Below, one piece after another: positions 34,945 to 42,543 of a stretch of 64,000 nt of DNA (the stretch's first letter is position 1; every line of letters begins with the position of its first letter). Source of the stretch: Pseudomonas sp. NBRC 111124 (lineage in GTDB: Bacteria; Pseudomonadota; Gammaproteobacteria; Pseudomonadales; Pseudomonadaceae); NCBI RefSeq assembly GCF_001320245.1, contig NZ_BCBA01000001.1, positions 118,811 through 182,810 of the forward strand, written 5' to 3'. Below the pieces are notes generated by a model. It searched no databases. It was given only the letters and a program-made list of their open reading frames with translations, and was not told the DNA's origin. Both the position numbers and the translations under genes were made by a program.

Positions 34945-35763
34945 ATGCCCACTGCTCGCTCACAGCTCTGGCGCGACCCGGCACTGCCCTGGGTAGAAAG
35001 CCGCCGCGCCTGCCATAGCCGCGCCTGCTACAAGGCGCACAGTCACCCAACCTTCTCCATCGGCGCAGTGGATGCCGGCAGCAGCTGCTTCTCGGGCGCA
35101 GGCGAAGGACAGGAGCGCCTGACGCCGGGCACCCTGGTGCTGGTGCCGGCGCAGCGGGTGCATGCCTGCAACCCTGAGCCCGGTAAGGCCTGGAGCTACC
35201 AGATGCTGCATGTGGACGCCGGCTGGCTGGCGCAGTTACGCCTGGAATCCGGGCTCGAAGCGGCCAGCCCGGGTGCCCCTGCGCGGATCAGCCGCGAACC
35301 GGCGCTGTACCGTGAGTTCTGCGCGCTGAACGACCTGCTGTTCTCGGCAGCCAGCGTTGGCGAGAAGGAAGCGGCACTCGTGGCATTTCTCGGCGATCAC
35401 GACTTTTCTGCGCAACCGGTTTCGCTGGCAGCGCCCGCACCGGTGCTGGGGATGCCCACCTTGCGCGGGTTGATCGCACACATCCAAGCGCACGACCTGG
35501 CGCAACTGAGCCTCGAGCGCCTGGCCGGGCAAGCGGGCCTTGGTCGCTATCAGTTGATACGGGCGTTTCGCGCCGCCACCGGGCTCACACCGCATGCCTA
35601 CCTGCTGAACGCACGGGTCAACCGTGGCCGGCTACTGCTGCGTGACGGGCTGGCGTTGGCAGAAGTCGCCTACCAACTGGGCTTTGCCGACCAGAGCCAT
35701 TTCCAGCGGGTGTTCAAAGCCCATGTCGGGGTGACGCCGGGGCAATACCGGCACGCGCAATAA
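34945..35763 (+). CDS. AraC-family transcriptional regulator
   Basis: A 272-residue regulator: an N-terminal cupin sensor (HSHPTFSIGAVDAGSS ... LTPGTLVLVPAQRVHACNPEPGKAWSYQMLHVD) and a C-terminal pair of helix-turn-helices (LSLERLAGQAGLGRYQLIRAFRAATG; LALAEVAYQLGFADQSHFQRVFKAHVGVTPGQYR). LysE exporters flank it on both sides, one divergent and one 62 bp downstream, so it probably senses an amino acid or similar metabolite and controls its efflux. Confidence 0.9.
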   Translation: MPTARSQLWRDPALPWVESRRACHSRACYKAHSHPTFSIGAVDAGSSCFSGAGEGQERLTPGTLVLVPAQRVHACNPEPGKAWSYQMLHVDAGWLAQLRLESGLEAASPGAPARISREPALYREFCALNDLLFSAASVGEKEAALVAFLGDHDFSAQPVSLAAPAPVLGMPTLRGLIAHIQAHDLAQLSLERLAGQAGLGRYQLIRAFRAATGLTPHAYLLNARVNRGRLLLRDGLALAEVAYQLGFADQSHFQRVFKAHVGVTPGQYRHAQ

Positions 35764-35825
35764 TCTTCAATACCTGCACCAGGGCAGCCTCCCAAACTGC
35801 GGTTTTCCATCCGAGAAAGCCCACC

Positions 35826-36440
35826 ATGGAGCAGTTCCTGATCGTCGCCCTCGCCCACTTTTTGGCTCTACTGTCACCGGGGCCGGACTTTTTCCTCGTC
35901 GCTCGCACGTCTGTATCAGCGGGTTGGCGTGTGGCCAGCGGGGCCTGCCTGGGTATCGCCTTGGCCAATGGCCTGTTCATTGCCCTGGCCTTCGCCGGCC
36001 TGGCCATCTTGCGCGAAGGCAGCGTGCTGTTCATCACCTTGCAACTGGCCGGTGCCGGCTACCTGCTGTACATCGGCCTGCTTTTCCTGCGCCATGCGGG
36101 TAGAAGCGAGCTGACGGCCGTTGCGGCCCAGGGCGCGATCAAGGGCTGGTGGCGTGGCCTCGGCATGGGTTTGGTGTCCGGCGTGCTGAACCCAAAGAAC
36201 GCGCTGTTCTACGCCAGCCTTGCCGGCATGGTGGGCAACAGCAGCGCAGGTTGGAAATGGGCCTGCAGCATCTGGATGTTCAGCATGGTGCTGCTGTGGG
36301 ACCTGCTGGTAGCCGTGGCCATCGGCAACCAGCGCCTGCTGCGGCGATTCGCCCGTGCACTGCCCTGGCTGGAGCGGGCCTCTGGGGTCATGCTGGTGGT
36401 GCTGGCCGTGGCGCTGCTGGTGCATCTGCTGCCGGGCTGA
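35826..36440 (+). CDS. LysE/RhtB-family exporter (second copy)
   Basis: A 204-residue six-TM exporter (FLALLSPGPDFFLVARTSVSAG; GLVSGVLNPKNALFYASLAGM). It is distinct in sequence from the copy at 34190 and lies on the other side of the AraC gene. Its last 53 bp overlap the end of the convergent phosphatase gene. Confidence 0.88.
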   Translation: MEQFLIVALAHFLALLSPGPDFFLVARTSVSAGWRVASGACLGIALANGLFIALAFAGLAILREGSVLFITLQLAGAGYLLYIGLLFLRHAGRSELTAVAAQGAIKGWWRGLGMGLVSGVLNPKNALFYASLAGMVGNSSAGWKWACSIWMFSMVLLWDLLVAVAIGNQRLLRRFARALPWLERASGVMLVVLAVALLVHLLPG

Positions 36441-37113
36441 CCAGGCGCAGGCTGGCCATCTCCATCAGGCTGAAATGGCCACTGGCCCAGCCACCGGTGT
36501 CGAGGTGCCAGACGTTGCCCAGCTGCTTGGCCCGCATCACAGGGGTATGGCCGACCAGCAAGGCACGCACCCCCGCCACAACCTCGGTGTTGCCGTCTTT
36601 CAGGCGTTGTCGCGACCACTGGCAAACCTCGCGCACGCCAGCGTCGTCATCGAACAGCAGGCTATCGCGTAACGCACTCCAGTCGTTAAAAGGGCTGTCG
36701 GCATGCAGCAGGCCGATCAGGCCGGCATCAGTCTGCACCTCCATGGCAATCGGCAGTTGCAGAAACTGTTCGACAAAGACTGCTTGCTGCGGCCTGGGCA
36801 TGTCGATGAACCAGCCACCCCCTGCAGCACGGTACATCTCAAGATCCAGGCGCCCGCCATGCAGGCAGGTGATCGCCAGCGATTCATGGTTGCCCTGCAC
36901 CGCGTGGAACCAGGGCTGATCCAGCCACCACAGGCATTCTTCGCTGTGCGGCCCGCGGTCGACCAGGTCGCCGACACTGAACAGCCTGTCCACTTCGGGA
37001 TCGAAACCGACCGTATCCAGGATTTGCTCAAGTCGCCGAAAATGCCCATGGATATCGCCCACGGCCAGGTCACGCCCCTTGCTGTTGGCGGCTACTCGCC
37101 GAAACCGGCTCAT
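36388..37113 (-). CDS. PPP-family serine/threonine (lambda-type) protein phosphatase
   Basis: A 241-residue metallophosphoesterase with the three PPP motifs GDIHGH, GDLVDRG and GNHE, and later HADS and VGHTPV, binding two metals. E. coli PphA/PphB and phage lambda phosphatase are relatives. The ATG at 37113 follows AGAGGAAG; the frame upstream is open but lacks conserved sequence. The last 14 residues (AADAPAAPRPAPPA) form a Pro/Ala tail encoded opposite the 3' end of the LysE gene, probably an extension from loss of an earlier stop. Confidence 0.88.
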   Translation of the reverse strand: MSRFRRVAANSKGRDLAVGDIHGHFRRLEQILDTVGFDPEVDRLFSVGDLVDRGPHSEECLWWLDQPWFHAVQGNHESLAITCLHGGRLDLEMYRAAGGGWFIDMPRPQQAVFVEQFLQLPIAMEVQTDAGLIGLLHADSPFNDWSALRDSLLFDDDAGVREVCQWSRQRLKDGNTEVVAGVRALLVGHTPVMRAKQLGNVWHLDTGGWASGHFSLMEMASLRLVSPAADAPAAPRPAPPA

Positions 37114-37187
37114 TACAATCTTCCTCTGTTGCCGTGCCCGGGCCGGCGTAAAATGGAGCAACACGCAGTCCGCCCCGGAGGTGCATC

Positions 37188-37703
37188 ATGCGTATCGCTC
37201 TTGTGTGTGCCGTGCTCATGGCGCTGTCATTCAACAGCATGGCACAAGGCACCCCGCCTGCGCAGGTCGAGGTGCGTTTCGACCATCCGGAAACATTCCG
37301 CGACGCCAGCCTCGATGGCCCTGGCTATGAACGCGGCGCCGACCCTTACGTGATGAAGACCCTGACCGAGTACCTGCAGAAGCTCGGCCAGCGCTACCTG
37401 CAGCCTGGCCAGCAACTGGTCATCGACATTCGCGACATCGACCTGGCCGGCCGTTACGAGCCGTGGCACAGCCAGGCCTACGATGTGCGCTTCATGCGTG
37501 AGATCACTTGGCCGACCATCGAGCTGAGCTACACCCTCACCCAGCCGGGCAAACCTGAGCAGCAGGCTCAGGAGCGGGTCAGCGACAAGATGTACCTGAG
37601 CCGGCCGGGCCGGGCCTCCCACAGCAGCGACCGTCTGTATGCGGAAAAGGCCATGCTCGACGACTGGTTCCGCCAGCGTTTCGGCCCGCATTCGACCTCC
37701 TGA
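37188..37703 (+). CDS. DUF3016 periplasmic protein
   Basis: A 171-residue secreted protein: signal peptide (cleavage near SMA-QGTPP), then VEVRFDHPETFRDAS and LVIDIRDIDLAGRYEPW, typical of DUF3016. Function unknown; the region after cleavage is mostly beta and amphipathic. GGAGGT precedes the ATG. It is divergent from the phosphatase gene with a 74-bp spacer. Confidence 0.8.
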   Translation: MRIALVCAVLMALSFNSMAQGTPPAQVEVRFDHPETFRDASLDGPGYERGADPYVMKTLTEYLQKLGQRYLQPGQQLVIDIRDIDLAGRYEPWHSQAYDVRFMREITWPTIELSYTLTQPGKPEQQAQERVSDKMYLSRPGRASHSSDRLYAEKAMLDDWFRQRFGPHSTS

Positions 37704-37782
37704 ATGTCACCCTTTGCTGGTACAGGCGAGCGTGCTGAGAGTATGCTCGGCCCTTCGACCTGTACCAGGGAAGGGACGCACC

Positions 37783-38517
37783 ATGAAACTCTGTGCCGTA
37801 CAACTGGCGTCGCGCAAAGGCGACCTGGCGGGCAACCTGGCCCGCCATCTGCGCTGTATCGAGCAAGCGGCGGCGCTGGGCGCCGAGCTGGTGGTGTTCC
37901 CGGAACTGTCGTTGACCGGCTACGAGCCGACCTTGGCGCGCCAGGTGGCGTTGCCGCTCACTTCTGCCCGGCTCGAGCCGTTGCAGGCGCTTTGCGACCA
38001 ACTCACCATCAGCGTGGCCGTTGGGCTGCCCCTGCCGACAGCCGACGGCATTCGCATCGGCATGCCCATCCTGCGCCCTGGCCTGCCACCGATGGCGTAT
38101 GCCAAGCAGCGCCTGCATGACGACGAGCTGCCATTCTTCACCCCCGGTGATCAAGCACTGGTGTTCGAAGCGGGGCAGCTGCAGATTGCCCCCGCCATCT
38201 GCTACGAATCGATGTTCATCGAACATGCTGCGCAGGCCCAGGCGCTCGGTGCCGAGCTGTACCTGGTCAGCGTGGCCAAGACCGCCAAAGGCATCCGCGA
38301 AGGCAACGAACATTACCCGGAGGTGGCGCGCACCCTGGCCATTCCGGTGTTAATGGCCAACTGCGTCGGGCCGGCCGACACCTTCATTGGTGCCGGTGGC
38401 TCAGCGGCCTGGGACAGCCAGGGCAACCTGCTGGCAGCGCTGGATGACAAGGCTGAAGGCCTGATTCTGCTGGACACCGCCAGCCATATCGCGCTGGGTC
38501 TACCGCTGTCTGCGTGA
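37783..38517 (+). CDS. Carbon-nitrogen hydrolase (nitrilase superfamily)
   Basis: A 244-residue amidohydrolase with the Glu-Lys-Cys triad: Glu in VVFPELSLTGYE, Lys in YAKQRLHDDE, Cys in AICYESMF. Members cleave amide or carbamoyl bonds; this short form is close to the omega-amidase/YafV-like and carbamoyl-putrescine groups, but the substrate is not clear. The start is chosen at ATG 37783 after AGGGAAGGGA. Confidence 0.85.
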   Translation: MKLCAVQLASRKGDLAGNLARHLRCIEQAAALGAELVVFPELSLTGYEPTLARQVALPLTSARLEPLQALCDQLTISVAVGLPLPTADGIRIGMPILRPGLPPMAYAKQRLHDDELPFFTPGDQALVFEAGQLQIAPAICYESMFIEHAAQAQALGAELYLVSVAKTAKGIREGNEHYPEVARTLAIPVLMANCVGPADTFIGAGGSAAWDSQGNLLAALDDKAEGLILLDTASHIALGLPLSA

Positions 38518-38537
38518 CAACCATCCGAGCAGGTTGC

Positions 38538-39038
38538 TCAGAGGTCCAGGGCCAGGCTCTGCCGACCTTCCAACGCCAGCAGATACTGCTTGGCCGGCAA
38601 ACCACCGGCAAACCCGGTCAGGCTGCCGCAGGCGCCGATCACGCGATGACACGGGGCAATGATCGAAATCGGGTTACGCCCGTTGGCCGCGCCCACTGCA
38701 CGCACGGCACCGGGGTTGCCGATCTGCCGGGCGATATCACTGTAGCTGCGGGTCTGGCCAAAGGGAATGGTCAGCAAGGCCGCCCACACCTGGCGCTGGA
38801 ATTCGGTGCCGGCAAAGTCCAGTGGCAGTTCGAAGCGCTGACGGGTGCCGTCGAAGTACTCGCCCAGCTGGCGGGCCGTTTCGAACAGCATCGGGTGGTG
38901 GTCATCGCGGTGCAACTCGCCAAGCCGCACGCGGTTCTCGCGTTCCGCCTCCCACAGCACGGCGGCGAGGCGATCGCCCCGTGCCACCAGGGTCAAGGTG
39001 CCGACCGGAGACGACATGAACGTAAAGGCGCTGGACAT
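38538..39038 (-). CDS. ogt: Methylated-DNA-protein-cysteine methyltransferase
   Basis: A 166-residue suicide repair protein that removes O6-alkyl groups from guanine. The active site is IIAPCHRVIG; the helix-turn-helix is FGQTRSYSDIARQIGNPGAVRAVGAANGRNP. No Ada N-terminal zinc domain, hence Ogt type. It converges on the nitrilase gene. Confidence 0.95.
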   Translation of the reverse strand: MSSAFTFMSSPVGTLTLVARGDRLAAVLWEAERENRVRLGELHRDDHHPMLFETARQLGEYFDGTRQRFELPLDFAGTEFQRQVWAALLTIPFGQTRSYSDIARQIGNPGAVRAVGAANGRNPISIIAPCHRVIGACGSLTGFAGGLPAKQYLLALEGRQSLALDL

Positions 39039-39115
39039 CTGAGTTTCCTACGGCAAACCAGTTTCAGCGCACTTTAACGTCGGCCGCCCCTCGCTGCATC
39101 CGCTTTCTTGCGCAG

Positions 39116-40762
39116 TTATTCGGTCAGCAGCGATTGTCGGATCAGCTTCTTGTCGACCTTGCCCACACTGGTTTTCGGGATTTGCTCGACACAGTGTATC
39201 TGCCGGGGAATCGCCCACTTGTTCAGTTGGCCGCTGTCGACAAAGGGCTGCAAGTGCTCGGCCAACGCCGCCGCGTCCAGCTGCCGACCGTCGCGACACA
39301 CCAGCAACGCCAGCGGCTGCTCACCCCATTGCGGATCAGGCACGCCGATCACTGCCACGGCCTCGACGAGCGCGTGCTGGCTGATCAGGCTTTCCAACTC
39401 GACCGAGCTGATCCACTCGCCACCGGTCTTGATCACATCCTTGATTCGGTCGCGGATGCGCACCACACCGCCTGCATCGACGCAGGCCAGGTCGCCGGTG
39501 TGCAGCCAGCCACTGCGCCACAGCGCGGCGCCTTGCTCCGGCTCCTTGAGGTAACCCTGGGTCAACCACGGTGCACGCACTAGCACTTCACCCAGGCGTT
39601 CGCCATCGTGAGGCACGTCATTACCAGCATCATCGACGATGCGCAGGTCCACCAGCACGATCGGCACGCCGGCATTGATGCGCAGCGGCACCTGCTCGGC
39701 CACGGGCAGTGCCAGGTCCTGCAGGTTCAAGCGGGTGACACTGAGCAGCGGGCAGCTTTCCGACATGCCATAGCCGCAATGCACGCGAATGCCGCGCTGG
39801 CTGGCCCGTTGTGCCAGCCCCACGGTCAGCGCGCTGCCGCCCAGCAGCATCTTCCAGCCGACCAGGTCGGTGCGCCGCCCCTCATCGCAGTCGAGCATCA
39901 TCTGCAGCACGGTCGGCACGCAGTGCGAGAAGGTCACGCCCTCCTCCCGGTACAGCTGCACCAGGCGGTTGGGCTCGTAGCGCCCCGGGTAGACCTGCTT
40001 GATGCCCAGGGCTGTGGCCACATAGGGCACGCCCCAGGCATGCACATGGAACATTGGCGTGATCGGCATGTACACGTCGCCCTCGCGCAACAGCGGTTCA
40101 GCGCCGCAGGCTGCCAGGGTCGCCTGTTCGGCCAGGGTGTGCAGCACCAGCTGACGGTGGCTGAAGTACACGCCCTTGGGGAGGCCGGTGGTACCGGTGG
40201 TGTAGAACAGCGTCGCCAGGGCGTTTTCGTCGAAGTCGGGGAAGTCGAAGCTGGCGCCCGCCGCGCCCAGCAGCGCCTCGTACTCGCCCAGCGTGGGCAG
40301 TGTCGGCTGGTCACAGGCGCCATCGCTTAGGCGGATGTAGCCTTGCACGGTCGGCAGTTCCTCGCGCAGCTGCTCCATCAGCGGCAGGAAGTCGTCATGC
40401 ACCAGCACCAGCCGGTCTTCGGCATGGTTCATGGTGTAGCGGACCTGCTCGGCGGACAGCCTCACGTTGACGGTGTGCAGCACTGCGCCGAGCATCGGCA
40501 CGGCGAAGAAGCATTCCAGGGCACGGTGGCTGTCCCAGTCAAGCAAGGCGACGGTGTCGCCAGGCCCGACCCCGGCTTCGCTGAGCACATTGGCCAGGCG
40601 CTGGATGCGTTCGATCAGCGTCGTGTAGCTGTAGCGCAACTTGTCGGCGTAGACGATTTCCTGGTTCGGCTGGTAGCGCACGCCTGACAACAGCAGGCGC
40701 TTGATCAGCAGCGGGTAGCCATAGGCCTGTTCGGCGGCCGGCATGATACGGGGGGTGGTCAT
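39116..40762 (-). CDS. Fatty-acid/aryl acyl-CoA ligase (AMP-forming)
   Basis: A 548-residue ANL-superfamily enzyme activating a carboxylic acid via acyl-AMP to acyl-CoA. P-loop TLFYTTGTTGLPKG near 180, the YGMSESCP motif, the hinge region WLHTGDLACVD ... IRDRIKDVIKTGGEWIS, and the catalytic C-terminal Lys in PKTSVGKVDKK. Last gene of a seven-gene minus-strand unit, 11 bp after the acyl-CoA dehydrogenase. Start ATG 40762 has AAGGA. The acid is unknown; the dehydrogenase and RND partner suggest a long or hydrophobic one. Confidence 0.92.
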   Translation of the reverse strand: MTTPRIMPAAEQAYGYPLLIKRLLLSGVRYQPNQEIVYADKLRYSYTTLIERIQRLANVLSEAGVGPGDTVALLDWDSHRALECFFAVPMLGAVLHTVNVRLSAEQVRYTMNHAEDRLVLVHDDFLPLMEQLREELPTVQGYIRLSDGACDQPTLPTLGEYEALLGAAGASFDFPDFDENALATLFYTTGTTGLPKGVYFSHRQLVLHTLAEQATLAACGAEPLLREGDVYMPITPMFHVHAWGVPYVATALGIKQVYPGRYEPNRLVQLYREEGVTFSHCVPTVLQMMLDCDEGRRTDLVGWKMLLGGSALTVGLAQRASQRGIRVHCGYGMSESCPLLSVTRLNLQDLALPVAEQVPLRINAGVPIVLVDLRIVDDAGNDVPHDGERLGEVLVRAPWLTQGYLKEPEQGAALWRSGWLHTGDLACVDAGGVVRIRDRIKDVIKTGGEWISSVELESLISQHALVEAVAVIGVPDPQWGEQPLALLVCRDGRQLDAAALAEHLQPFVDSGQLNKWAIPRQIHCVEQIPKTSVGKVDKKLIRQSLLTE

Positions 40763-40773
40763 TGCGGTATCCT

Positions 40774-42543
40774 TCACAGCAGTTCGGCATCGAGCAGGTA
40801 CAGGCTGTGGCTGCCCGCCTTGACGCTGGCCATCAGTGAGTGGGTGCGCGGCAGCAGGCGCGCAAAGTAGAAGCGCGCGGTGGCCAGCTTGCTCTGGTGG
40901 AACGGCTCGGGCTGCGCCGTGTTAAAGGCGACTTCAGCCATACGTGCCCACAGGTAGGCATAGAGCGTGTAACCGAAGGCTTGCAGGTATTCCACCGAGG
41001 CGGCACCGACCTCCCGCGGGTCGCCCTGGCCACGGTCGAGCACCCAGGCGGTCAGTTCATCGAGGTTGTGCATGGCCGCCAGCAACGGCGCGCCAAATTC
41101 GGCTGGCAACGTTTCGGCGTATGCGCTGATCTCTGCCGACAACAGGCGGTACGCCTGGCCACCGTCGCCGAGCAGCTTGCGCCCTACCAGGTCGAGGGCC
41201 TGGATGCCGTTGGCGCCTTCGTAGATCTGGGTGATGCGGCAGTCGCGGATCAGCTGCTCCTGGCCCCATTCACGGATGTAACCGTGGCCACCGAACACCT
41301 GCTGGCCATGCACGGTGGTTTCCAGGCCCATGTCGGTGAGGAAGGCCTTGGCCACCGGAGTCAGCAAGGCCACCTTGGACTCGGCCAGGCGGCGGGCACC
41401 GGCATCCTCGCTGTACTTGGCCAAGTCCAGTTGTAGCGCCACGTAGGTGGAGAATGCCCGCCCACCTTCGTTCAGCGCTTTCATGGTCAGCAGCATACGC
41501 CGCACATCTGGGTGCACGACAATCGGGTCGGCCGCCTGCCCAGGCGCCTCGGCGCCGGTCGGCGCGCGCCCCTGCTGACGGTCGCGGGCATAGGCGATGG
41601 CATTCTGGTAGGAGCGTTCGCCCAGGGCCAGGCCCTGGATGCCTACGCCCAGGCGCTCGTAGTTCATCATGGTGAACATGGCGTTGAGGCCCTTGTTCGG
41701 TTCGCCTACCAGGTAGCCGATGGCGCCGTCGAAGTTCATCACACAGGTGGCCGAGGCCTTGATGCCCATCTTGTGCTCGATGGAGCCACAGCTGACGGCA
41801 TTGGCCTCGCCCAGCGCGCCATCGTCGTCGACCAGCACTTTCGGCACCAGAAACAGCGAAATGCCTTTGGCACCGGCAGGTGCGTCGGGCAGGCGCGCCA
41901 ACGCCAGGTGGATGATGTTCTCGCTCAGGTCCTGCTCACCGCCAGTGATGAAAATCTTGGTGCCGCTGACCCGGTAGCGGCCATCGGCCGACGGTTCGGC
42001 GCGGGTGCGCAGCAGGCCCAGGTCAGTGCCGCAGTGCGGCTCGGTCAGGCACATCGAGCCGGTCCAGCGGCCTTCGTACATCGGCGGCAGATAACGGGCT
42101 TTGAGCGGCTCGCTGGCGTGGTTGAGCAGTGCCAGGCAGGCGCCTGCGGTGAGCATCGGGTACAGGCCGAACGACAGGTTGGCGGCGTTGAGCATCTCTT
42201 CGAGCTGGGCGCCGATCACTTTCGGCATGCCCATGCCGCCGTACTCGGGCGCACCGGCCACACCCACCCAACCATCTTCGGCAAACGCCCGGTAGGCCTC
42301 GGCAAAGCCGTCAGGGGTAATCACCCGGCCGTCTTCCCAGCGGCAACCTTGTTCGTCACCCCTGCGGTTGAGCGGCGCCACCACCTCGGCAATCAGCTTG
42401 CCGGCCTGTTCGAGCACGGCACGGGCGGTGTCGGCATCGACCTGCTCGGCCAGCGCCGGGGTCTGCGCCCACCAGGCCGGGATATCGAACACTTCGTTGA
42501 ACAGGAAAGCCATGTCGCGCAGGGGCGGAAGGTAATCAGACAT
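40774..42543 (-). CDS. Acyl-CoA dehydrogenase (long, DmdC/FadE-like)
   Basis: A 589-residue flavoenzyme introducing the alpha-beta double bond into acyl-CoA. CLTEPHCGTDLG (FAD region), the QVFGGHGYIREWGQEQLIRDCRITQIYEGANGIQ block with the catalytic Glu in YEGANG, and an N-terminal extension plus C-terminal domain put it in the 580-600-residue class that includes DmdC. The ATG at 42543 overlaps the RND gene stop by 8 nt. No strong ribosome site is visible, so translation is probably coupled. Confidence 0.93.
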   Translation of the reverse strand: MSDYLPPLRDMAFLFNEVFDIPAWWAQTPALAEQVDADTARAVLEQAGKLIAEVVAPLNRRGDEQGCRWEDGRVITPDGFAEAYRAFAEDGWVGVAGAPEYGGMGMPKVIGAQLEEMLNAANLSFGLYPMLTAGACLALLNHASEPLKARYLPPMYEGRWTGSMCLTEPHCGTDLGLLRTRAEPSADGRYRVSGTKIFITGGEQDLSENIIHLALARLPDAPAGAKGISLFLVPKVLVDDDGALGEANAVSCGSIEHKMGIKASATCVMNFDGAIGYLVGEPNKGLNAMFTMMNYERLGVGIQGLALGERSYQNAIAYARDRQQGRAPTGAEAPGQAADPIVVHPDVRRMLLTMKALNEGGRAFSTYVALQLDLAKYSEDAGARRLAESKVALLTPVAKAFLTDMGLETTVHGQQVFGGHGYIREWGQEQLIRDCRITQIYEGANGIQALDLVGRKLLGDGGQAYRLLSAEISAYAETLPAEFGAPLLAAMHNLDELTAWVLDRGQGDPREVGAASVEYLQAFGYTLYAYLWARMAEVAFNTAQPEPFHQSKLATARFYFARLLPRTHSLMASVKAGSHSLYLLDAELL

